Assembly: GCF_945859685.1 (NCBI RefSeq)
Contig: NC_079148.1
Location: 32,065,946 to 32,129,945, forward strand
From: Eupeodes corollae
Lineage: Eukaryota > Arthropoda > Insecta > Diptera > Syrphidae
DNA length: 64,000 nucleotides
Reading direction: 5' to 3'
Shown: positions 13,534 to 24,300 of the stretch, one piece after another
Layout: every line of letters begins with the position of its first letter
How positions within the stretch are numbered: position 1 is the stretch's first letter
Translations under genes and position numbers: made by a program
The notes under the pieces: generated by a model
Seen by the model: the letters and a program-made list of their open reading frames with translations, nothing else
What the model was told of the DNA's origin: nothing
Database searches by the model: none

Positions 13534-13751
13534 TAAAGCTGAAAATTTGATTTTTATAATCGGGTTGAACAAAAACATTTCCTTGGTACGATTCTTTGAT
13601 GCTGTTTTCCTATAAAGACTGCTTTCCGTTAATTAATCTTTTAAATCTTTAAAAATGCAGTAAGTTTATTTGTCCAAATTTCTGAAACTACAAAAAATTG
13701 ATCTGCCATTTTACCACACTCCAAAATTTCTTCAATTTGATCTCGAAGTTA

Positions 13752-15200
13752 AGAGGTCAGTTAAAGCTATCATTAAAATCGATCCGGAAAAAAATTTAAA
13801 TCCATATTTTACTGTGTTTTCCTTTGCTTAGAAATTAAAAGTATATACTTATTGATCGGAAACCACACAAAGAATTGTTTAAGAAAAAAAGTGTAATTGG
13901 GCATTAATGTAGGTACCTCTAAAAATGTATTTTTCTATTTTCACGACGGAAATTCATTTTCCTGAACAGGTGATACTTTTATGTTCAAAAGTAAAAGGAA
14001 TCGTTCCACTGATTTGTGTTTCAGTTTTACACAATTCCAATGACACACTACGCGTGTTTTGTTGGCAAATCTTTCCATAGTATAGTAGGATTTTACACGA
14101 ATAAAAAAACAATATCGATAGTATGAATTACACCTAAAACAGTCAGAGTAGAATTTTACTATGGATGGGTTTTTGACATTTATACGTCATATGTAATTTC
14201 GTTCTTAAATGTTGGTACGATTGATATTGCATTTATATCTCGATGGCTGTGTTCGTTAAGTAGTTGTGCATTTGGAATCACGTGTGGTTTCCATTGGGGA
14301 AAAGAATCAATCTATTACTGTTGATATTATTTAGTTTTGTTAGTGAAAATGGACTAACTGGGATTATTTTGCAAGAGAAAACTTGTTTATGTTTTGCTAT
14401 GTTTACACCAAAGGTTTACCTCAGTTTAGATTAAATAAATCTTCATGGTGTTTTCACCGCACAAGAAGATTTAAAAATGATTAAGTTTGACAGTACTTTT
14501 TAAAACGCAAATGTTGTTTCGATGTTTCTTATGAAGTGCACGTGAGATAGTTTGATTAGTGTTAAACAATGAAAAACTGAATAATTCAGCACCATATAAG
14601 AATATGCTACCAACTCCATGTGCAATTTTTTTTTTAATTTGATTAATCCAAAACTATATTTTTGTACACAAATATACAAATAAACAGACCATAACGCATT
14701 ATCTGTAAAACTAACTCCCTAACACAGGTTTCTCTTCTCAAATTTTGACTCGATACCGATCCCCGACCGGAATCAAGGCGAATTAAGCTCATTTCAAATC
14801 GGATCGGGTATATAAAGAATTGAGGAGAGTTTCAAGCTCGCTTCAGCACCACACGTTAATGTAGCAGTCTACGATTAAACCCCCTCCTTAAAGCAATTGT
14901 TAAATGAACTTACTTTTTATAGAATCTCAATTTCCAGATGTTTTCTTAACATTTCTTTTAAAAAAGTGTCCATTTTATTAGTTTTAGAAGTTTTTTTGCT
15001 AATTTAATTTTAACATTTGAATTTCACAAACTTTTTTTCTATTTGTGTGTTTTTTATATTATTATTTTGACAGATCTTCTTTCAGTTGTACCAATTTTTA
15101 AATACAAAAATCTGGTTACCAAATAACGCACTTATTTCTGTCAGGAAAAAGTGTTTGTTGGATTTTAATCAGAAAACCAAGCATAGCTATAAGTGACGCC
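13752..15200. mobile_element. Long MITE family B copy, or family B copy with an internal insert
   Basis: The left part (13,752 to ~14,050) matches the copy at 49,029-49,294, beginning with a variant of the terminal repeat (GGTCAGTTAAAGCTATCATT). The matching right end (GCATAGCTATAAGTGACGCC) appears only at 15,200. TTA flanks both sides (13,749-13,751 and 15,201-15,203), as expected for one insertion with a 3-bp target duplication. About 1.08 kb between ~14,050 and ~15,130 has no match in the other copies: either an inserted element or the body of a longer parent. No protein is encoded. Confidence 0.55.
14809..14847 (+). promoter_or_regulatory. Possible TATA-box promoter inside the long family B element
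   Basis: TATATAAAG at 14,809-14,817 is followed by TTCAGCACC, an initiator-like site with its A at about 14,845. The spacing of ~36 bp is somewhat longer than the usual ~30. No transcript or open frame can be attached to it with confidence, and the zinc-finger gene begins about 1 kb downstream. Confidence 0.25.
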
Positions 15201-15842
15201 TTACGCTTAATTTTGTGCCATGTATTTGAACAATTGTTGAGTTTTTTAATTGTCATCTAGGTTTGTTGACTATTTTTACAGTTTAAAACCGATAATATCA
15301 AATAAAAGAAAATTAAAAACAAAAAACACCAAAAACATTGCATTTTCGCATTTGCATCGTGATATATAAACAGATTTTTCTCTTCGATGTCAAAAATAAT
15401 TTCTTTTATTTATTTTATGATATTTTTATAACACTATATTTTATTTAAGATATTAAAATTGATTTCTATATTTGTCCATTGTATATGTATGAATATATTT
15501 ATTAATAAAACAAATTATATTATATACAATGATTTGTATTCAAAATCTAACGACTTCCGGTTCATTCCACAGAATGTTTACAAAATGAACGCTCTCTTTC
15601 GATTTCAGAGTCATCTACCACAATTAGTTGTAAACTAGAATTATGACATTTCACCGGCTAAACAACAAAACAGATGTTTTATTTTTTGACATTTCTTTTT
15701 CTGTTGCACAAAACAGCAAAATAAAATACTTTTTGTTTATCAATTTTCTATGCGCGCAACGACAACAATAAATTATCTTTTTCTTTGATTGAATTTATCC
15801 CAAAAGTCTGAAATTAAACAGAAAATCATTGATTTATAAGAA

Positions 15843-17791
15843 ATGTCTATTTCGCTGGATGTTAGTTTTCTATCCAGCGAAGGCTTCTCCATTAAACCAC
15901 CTGCAACGATATTCGATGAGATCGAAGGTCTCTTTGCCGCAGACAAGGTAACTCAAATCTATCACAACTCGAAACACTACTTCATTAACACGACTTTCAC
16001 TGTAGGATTTCTCTCCTAATGTGCCATTGTACAACGACGCTGCCTCCGCAGGTGAAAAATTAGACTCGCATTTTCTTAAACCCCAACGAGATACAGCTTC
16101 CTCATCGCTTCATGATGCCAAATCATGTGACATACCATCACTTGTGAGTTCGGATTTCCTTCTCAACGAAGAGGCTCACGAGGACCAACAATTGTTTATG
16201 GTGGAGCCGTATGGACTAAAACCCATAACGTCACCTTTTATGGTTCCAGGAATCTACAAGAGAATCCCTCACACCACAAGAATTGAGCCCGAACAACCAG
16301 CAGACAAGGTGACATCGAAAAATGTCTTCATATGTTCCACCGAGAAGACTGGAAAGATTTTAGCCGCAAGTGTATTCAAAGATGCTTACATTAATTTAGA
16401 AGAAGAGGCATTGGAACCGGAGCCTATATCCCCGGAAGTTAAGAAACCGGTAGCACCTCAGGTGCCAGATAGCTTGACGATGCTGGCTTACGACATCCTT
16501 AAACTATCAAACAGAGATAACATCGTTATTGATAGGTGAGTTCGACTTGATTAGAAGTGAAGTGAACACTCAAATTATTTGAATTATCCTCCCATCTTTC
16601 AGGGAGAGGAACGAGATCATCCGTCACGAAGGTGAACTCAATCGGAAGACCATCTATCGGTTCCTGACTCCCAAAACACTAGGTCTGTCATCAGAGATGC
16701 TGGCGTCTCTTTTACAGAACGAATCCCATCGAGAAATTATGCCACCAGTTAAATCCAAAAGAGGCAGACCCCGTAAAAACAAAGAGCCCGGAAAACCACC
16801 TCCTCCTACTTCAAGCCAATCCGTACCACAACCTCCTGAGAAATCCCAGCCAAAAGTAACTTCTCCAGTCAAAGTGCAAAGAACACGCTCAGGCAGGATA
16901 GTCAAGTCAGCATTAGAACCACCTCCAACTCGGCCACCCGAACCAGACCCAGAACCCGACAATGCAGAGCCTGAAAATGCCGCCTCATTCATGCGAAACT
17001 TCCTGCGAGATCTTAAAGACTCCGAATACGAAACAAAATCGAGTCCACCACCTCCAACCCTGCCGGAGTCACCCGTTCGGCCGAAAACTCGAAATTTATC
17101 AGCAGACTCCTACTGTCCTACGTGCAATAAAATATTTCTGGGCAAACGAATGCAACACCACTTCCAGGCCTTCCCCGACCATCGACCCAATACGGATCGT
17201 CAGAAAATTCTCGAGGAAATGTCGCTTTTCAAGTTTCTTGTGGGCAAAGTCCAGAATACATCACAGGACCAACGCGCTGATGTCTTTCTCAACGAAATCT
17301 CAGACCTCGTCGAACAACTTCAGGCTCGAAGTTCCAGAATGATCCGAAACACTTCCGGACTGCAATTTGTCAATTCAAAAACTTCCAAAGTTCTTGGCAT
17401 CCCAGAAGGTCATTATTCGCTCGATGTGAATTCGATTGATGCTCCTCCCGATCCGATTGTTCATTTCGAGAATCTAGCTCCACCACCGGTGATAGTTCCT
17501 CGGCTGGATTATAATTTGAGTATGTCACTGGATGACACATCGACAGAAGCCAAAATGCATCTCTCCGGAGCGATTGCCTCCGAGGAGAGTCTTCTCCGGA
17601 CTGTCGACGATCTCATGAAGGAAGGAATGAAAAAGTTAGATCATGATCTGCTGCATCCAGCTGAGCCGCAAGTGATTCATTACGATCATGGCAGTGATAA
17701 TGCCGTCGAGGCTGTTTCGATGAAGGAAACCTCACAAGGAACACCCATACTGGATCTCTCATTGGATTTGTTTCAATTTAATAGCAATTAA
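15843..17791 (+). CDS. AT-hook and single zinc-finger nuclear protein, 607 aa (ZNF839-like?)
   Basis: Three exons: 15,843-15,947, 16,006-16,535 and 16,603-17,791, with introns of 58 and 67 bp. The joins keep the frame (phase 0, then phase 2) and give 607 residues. The start ATG opens the first exon (MSISLDVSFLSSEGFSIKPP). Near residues 263-270 lies an AT-hook core (KRGRPRK). A long proline-rich, low-complexity stretch follows. At residues 383-405 a lone zinc-finger-like motif reads CPTCNKIFLGKRMQHHF and ends FPDH. The C-terminal third is acidic. DNA binding in the nucleus is inferred from the AT-hook and finger. Resemblance to ZNF839-type proteins is a weak impression, not a match. A frame on the opposite strand at 16,654-16,992 is a shadow of the proline-rich region. 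Confidence 0.85.
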
Positions 17792-18326
17792 AAATAGTTA
17801 AGGTGTAAAACATGTGAAGCCTAACCATAAGGTTTGTTTGGAACAAAGTAATAGGCTATTGGCTGTGTCCTCCACTTATGATGTGTTAAGTATATTAAGT
17901 TAATTAAACGGTACAAAATAGAGTGCTAAATCAAAGTAAAAGGGTGTTTTTTTAATGAGCTACTAAGTACCTAGGTACCTACTAAGGGATAAGACTGTTG
18001 CTGGTTGTTAAACTGAATTGGAATCTTTAAGACTTCTTCACACTTTTAACCTTTACAAGAAATAGCTAAGAGAAGTTCTTTGATTACAGACCTGGTCCTC
18101 TTTAGACTGACGTTACCTTAAGTAAGTATATCACCAATATTAATATTTGCTCCGGAGCTTATACTAAGTGTCTTATTTGGTGTTGTACAAAATCCCTTGA
18201 ATTGTGTATACCTTAAATGAACTGATTACTTTAGAAGGCCCTAATTTCTTTCTAACGCATTGAGTCCATGTAATTAAACGCTAATTACTTTAAGGCACTT
18301 CATGAAATGAGGCTATTAACATTAAA
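17792..18326. other. Intergenic spacer, zinc-finger gene to first channel gene
   Basis: About 535 bp, AT-rich. It must hold the 3' end of the zinc-finger gene and the 5' end of the channel gene. No canonical AATAAA was noticed; AATTAAA-like variants occur near 17,901. No clear TATA box is visible before 18,327. Confidence 0.4.
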
Positions 18327-21300
18327 ATGTGTGCCATAGAAATGTTAACCCCTTTTAAGTTTAGTACAATGAAAAATCAACCAAGGAGAAGACGTGTTTC
18401 CAAAGCCCGGACATTGTGTTCGGCAAATGTTGAAGAATTCTGTAAAAATACAACGTTACATGGCTTGAAATATATTGTGGAAAAAGATTTAAATATTTTC
18501 GAAAGAATTTATTTTCTTGTATCAATTGTTTTTGTGATGATGGCAGCAGGATATTTTATATCAAATGTTTATTCGAAATGGCAGAATACGCCGGTTATTG
18601 TTGGTTTGAGTGCTAAGCCAAACTTTATTACCAAATCACCATTTCCGGCGGTGACAATTTGTAATTTAAATCAAGCTATGAAATCAAAAGCAATGAATTT
18701 TACCAAGTATGTATGGAGTAGTGATTTTATAACATTTAACCATTGAGAAGTAAAACTTGTGGTTTTTGTAATTCTTTGTTGTTTTACAGTGACAGCCTTG
18801 AGAATTCCATGTTGCAGATGCTTTGTAATCGTGAAGTTTCATTAAAATACTCAAATTCAGTTAAGGATTGGACAATACTTGAGGATTTTATTGAAGAAGT
18901 AAGTTTTTGTTTATACATATACAATAGATATTCAAATATAGGGTCATTCATTTCGTGGTTGTAAGTAAGTAGAGTGGGCATTTGACACCTGTCAAACTCA
19001 CCTCTCATTGCCATTTAAAATAATGAATTGCTTAGCAATCGAATAATGGGTTAAAATTTTTAAAACTTAGAAGGATTTAAGATTTCTTTCAAAAATTGAT
19101 TTTTCTCGTGGCGCATGGAAAGCGATTTGAATTGTTTTTTGTCATTGGATAAGTGCATCTTTGTGTACGTGTTAACGAGTGCAGAAGAGCTGTCAAATTT
19201 TCGTCTAAACATTTTAAACAAAAATAATTGTTAACAAAGTTAATTATTATTAAGGCATGTTTATTACTTACCTCTTTCCTCGAATATTTATCTAAAGTAT
19301 TCTTTAAACCACTAACAAGTCTCGGATACGGCCGGATTCACTGTTGCAAGCCCACGCAAACGAAGTAAGGACAACGAACTTCGGATCTGTACGTAGAATG
19401 TTAGGTCCCTTAATTGACCACGTGCAGCCGAACAATTAGCGGAAGCCCTACGGGGGACTACTACCAAGAACAAAGACAGCGTCTATTAGGGTGTGGATTT
19501 GTTGTTGGAACTAGACTCAAGCAAAAAGTCTTGAGTTTCAACAGTGTGAGCGGACGCATCACGACAATCCGCATCAAGGCTAAATTCGCCAACATAAGCC
19601 TAATATGCGCGCATGCCCCAACAGATGAGAAAGATGAAGACACCAAAGACATATTCTTCGAGCTCTTGGACAAGATATATGAGCAATGCCCTGGCTATGA
19701 CATTAAAATTGTCTTAGGAGATTTTAATGCCAAGCTAGGAAGAGAAAATAACTTTGGTGGCATAATCGGGACAGCGGATTCAGGCTGATCGATCTCTGAT
19801 CAATCAACCGCGTCAACCAGATTGACCACATAGCGAACGACGCACGACACTTCTCCAGTATACAGGATATCCAAACATTCTGAGGGGCCAACATTGACTC
19901 GGACCACTACCTCGTTGTAGCCAAGGTACGGCTACGGATATCCCGATCCAAGCCAAAACAAGGAAGTACTGTGAGAAAATTTGACGTTAGACATCTACAA
20001 TCGCAAGAGACTGCCATGTCCTTTACCGATCGAGTCTCTTATAACCTAGAGTCCTTTTGCTGCCTGCATTTAGCATTGAAAACCAGTGGCAACATTGTCT
20101 TGCAGCCATCAGAGATGCTGCCTCCGAAGTGCTAGGTTTCACACGGCCACCACAACGAAACCCATGGTTTGACGACGAATGTCGGCAAGCGCAGGCAGCG
20201 AAACAACAGGCATACAAAACGGCGCTACACAAAAGGACCAGAGCTGTTCGCGAGCTCTACGAGCAGAAGAGGAGAGATAAACACCGGCTCCTTAGAAGGA
20301 AAAAAAGAGAACATGAAAAGCGCGCGATCGAGGAGATAGAGGGATGTCACAACAGGAATGAGGTTCGTAAATTTTACCAAAAGGTAAAAAAAAACCTTCC
20401 AAGGGTACCAACCACAATTCGAAGTCTGTAAAGACGATCAGGGGAATATCGTAGTAGAACAGCAGTCGATGCTGAGAATATGGAAAGATCACTTCTCCAA
20501 ATTGTATAACGGCGATGACGAACCGAATTCCGCTGTAATAGCCCGGGAGCCAGCGTCACTCATTTTTGAAAGATTTGATAATGGATGAATTTATTTTTTT
20601 GGGGCAGTTTTTACATTAGAAAAACATAAAATCGATGCCTGCAGGCGCACCCGTGGTGCATTAATTTACAGTTAATTTTCAAAGTTGTAAAAAAACCGAG
20701 GTCACATGTCTAACATGATAAGACTTGAAACCGGTCTAGAACGTTAGTTAGCACTGCCTTGAGAAAGAAAAACCATGCCTGCCACCTGGACAGTGGGGCG
20801 AAGTTATCCTGCCGCTGACCTAAAGTTGTAAAAAAAACCGTCAAATTGTTATATGTGATAAGGGCTGAAGTATGTTTAGATAGGTAGTTTGACATTTAAA
20901 ATTGAGGAAAAACAATGCCTGCCGCTTGCGTCCCGGGGAGAAGTCGCCGGCAGGATCGAAAATAGTCGCACTGTCGCATACTGTATACAATCCAAAAATA
21001 TTTTGTTTTTGGGTAGAAATCTGGGAGAGAAACAATGTTTTGATGAATTTTGTAGACCTTTTAATAAAGAACACTGAAAAAATAATGTCAGCTCTAAAAG
21101 TCTAATACCACTCCAAAAAAGGGGGCAAAGAGGGGAAAAACACCCTTTTTAATCTACTTTATCAAAACGTCTAAAAAAGTAAAAGTATATTAAAATATAC
21201 CTATACTTTGCATTAATATATACCTCATAACAATTATACCAGAAAAAGGGTAAGGAGGAGGGGGGAATCACCTTTTGCTGTTACCTGGCATAAGATCTTT

Positions 21301-24300
21301 ACAAAACAAATAAGTTTCAAAACATTTTTGTGTGTGCTTTTAGTTTTGGTTTTAATTTGTTTTCAAAACGTTATAAGATAATAATTTAGTCAAAAATGCT
21401 GGACAGCACATCTTCGCCACTTCTGAATGACTCCATTAAACATGAAATATCTTCTTCATCAGAATCTTCGCTAGTGCTGACTTGGTTGTGGGTAGTTTCT
21501 TCATCATATTCTTCGTTGTCAATTTGGATATTTGCGTCTGTTTGAAGGAACATAGATTAAAAACTGTATGAGTTGTCAAAGGAAGATGGAAAGTTGATGT
21601 ATTTACCTGAATCATTAATGTTTGAATGATCCTTAATCAAAACTTCGCTGACCGAAGTTGGTAATTGGTCACCTTCAAACCACCTAAACTCCAATTTGTC
21701 CCTTATTTCTTGCCATCCACAGTTAGAAGGAGAGAGGACGGTGGGATTTTGGCGGTATGCATTACTCCATATACTTGAGATGTAAGCACATCTCAAAATT
21801 TGCTGGCGCAGCTCCGACTTGCAGGGTGGCAAAATTGAGCCATCAAAGTTTTTTGTTTTAATTTTGAACGTCTCTTCAATGTCGTTGCATTTAAAGGATT
21901 TGGCAAAAATTGAAAGCCGGGCTTCGTTGACGTCAGTAAACTTTTTAAGTCCGTATATGCAGCAAACAAATCTTTCTAGTATGTCAAATATCTGTGTTTC
22001 GATGTCTGGATAGTTCTTCAGTTTTGAGAATTCTTCGATGAAATCAGTTGAGTTTTGAAGAATTGTAAGCGGCTGCTTCTTGCCTTTTTTGAAAAATGCA
22101 GGGTTGAAGTCACATCCTGTGAAAGCATGGAATCCTGGAAGAGCTTGACATAAATCTGGTCCCAATGATTCGTAGAGCTTCGACACGTTGATGAACCTTT
22201 CTGCATTACCAACGCCAACTTTCAGCCAAAGTCTTACATTTTCTTTCAAGTGCTGCATGTTTCCAAGTGCAATGACGAGAATGTCCGTATCGGAACAGCG
22301 AATAAGAACATTCGAATCTGGCTCCACTTGACAGGCGTGGAAAATGACTTTAGTGTCGGCTTCTTCGTGTGCAGGACATGCTTTATTTTCGTCTTCTGTT
22401 CTAACAACAGCTCCATTAACTTCCAAAAATTTGTAACAATTTTTATAGTTAACATAAACTGTTTTATTTTTGAAGAATGTCACCATCTCTTGGTTTTTCC
22501 AGTCTTCGATCAAAAAAGACACCAAGCTCTCCTTAAAATTAATATTTCTCAGCTCGGATAGAAAGTCTGCAGGCCGGACTTGATCGGGACCCTTTATTTG
22601 ATACCTTTGACTTCGGTTTGTACCTCGCAACGTGTGTTCATTGTCCTTGATTGAGGGTGAGAAATACTCGTCAAAGGTTACTATCACCGTTCCGGCTGTA
22701 CATCTCGTAAAGGTTTGGAGGTCCCGGGATTTCCATCATTCTCATGATCACTTTCTTCTAAATCTTGTTCTTCAATATTTATCTCTTGAATGTTGTTGTC
22801 TTCAATGTTTTGGAAAATGATTCCAACGGTGTCGTGAAGAGTATCCTTTCCACTAGCTGTGTCAACAAATCGGTCAAAGTTATTGAATGCCAGGCCTGTG
22901 CATAAATTCGGTGATCTAATTATGTCTTCTGGGCAAATATCAGATTGATTGGAGCATGAAAAAGTTGCTTCAGTTTCTAATCCTTGTAGTGTTGAATAAC
23001 TGCAACAATGACCATATCTGTTGATAATGTTGACAATTTTTTTGCTATTTGTCAAGCCTTTCAATGCTAATCCTAGTACTATATGTTTTGATGGCATAAT
23101 TGTTCCATTGGAAACGGCTTGGATAGAGTCTTCTGAGAACGAGTTAGCAAGTCTTTGGCAATTTGGACTTTTTTTTCTACGATATTCACCTCCGCTTAGT
23201 AAAGTAGTGTAAAAGTCCATAAGAATGTCTGGAACTGTGCACTCCCCTTTTATTAAATCAGAAACGGTCAGTTTCTCCGGTAAAGCACATTTTTTAATTG
23301 CTCGAATAGACCTCCTCAAGATAAGTGCTGCCTTTTGTACGACGGATTTTTCCTCGAGAATTTGTATGTTGTTTTCTTCTAGTGCAACTCCTGCATATGG
23401 TTTCATTATTTTCTTATTTTTACGATGTATGATGGTTAGTTTTTTCGCATATTTCTTCATATTTCTAAATACCGAGTACTGATATAAAGTGGTGATGCCA
23501 ATTCAACGCCTTCGTATTCTTGAGTTAAAAATTCACCATACATGGTTCGGATAAAGTCGAGAAAGTACATGTTGTTGTTCTGAATTATTGTTTCTTCCAC
23601 AAACAAACAAACTTTTTCAAACGCTGAATTACTTTTGTCCCTTATCTTCTTCCAATCCGAGGCATCTTTCTGTTCATTTTGTATCGCTCTTACTCGGTTT
23701 TGTACTTGAACACAACAAATGGCATGGTAAAGTATGGGGTGTCCTTGTAGCAATCGATCGTCAATTTCCATCATCAGGTTCAAGTCGTTTAACTCCATTG
23801 CCTTAGCTTTTATTTTATCCATGGAATCTTCCTTAGAACAGGTATGCAAGATATTATTGCGACCCTTATGTCTTTTCCGTTCTAATTTGCAGAAAATACA
23901 TTTTTTTAGCTCGGTTTCCTCTTCTTCAGCTGGATCTTCAGATACTTGCTCTTTTGGCTGAGCCAAATCATCACCAATAAGTTCTGATGCAGCGATTGAG
24001 GTGTCATAGATTGATGTTTCGGGTTCTCCTAAGTTTTGTTCGGATACTTCGTTTAATTCAATGTTCGCACTTTAAAATAAAGCGGATATTTGGAAAGATT
24101 AATGTAAGCGGAGGAGGAACAAAAAAAGTCAACTTGTCTTTAAGAGGCTCGTAATTACATACATATATTAAGGTCTTTTAAGTTTTAAATATTTTAAAAA
24201 TTATGCTTACCGTGTAACTATAGCTGCTGAAGGTCCAGATAAATTAAGTTCACTTTCGGAGGCTACCGATTCTACATTTGATTGTTTATATTTTACTTTA

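Noticed and set aside
16654..16992. 112-codon minus-strand frame rich in Gly and Ser
   Set aside because: It is antisense to the proline-rich part of the zinc-finger gene, whose codon bias produces it.
20902..21105. Small open frame also found at 25,384-25,587 on the other strand with the same protein
   Set aside because: Both lie in the inverted terminal arms of the transposon; the duplicate frames are explained by the repeat and have no coding features.
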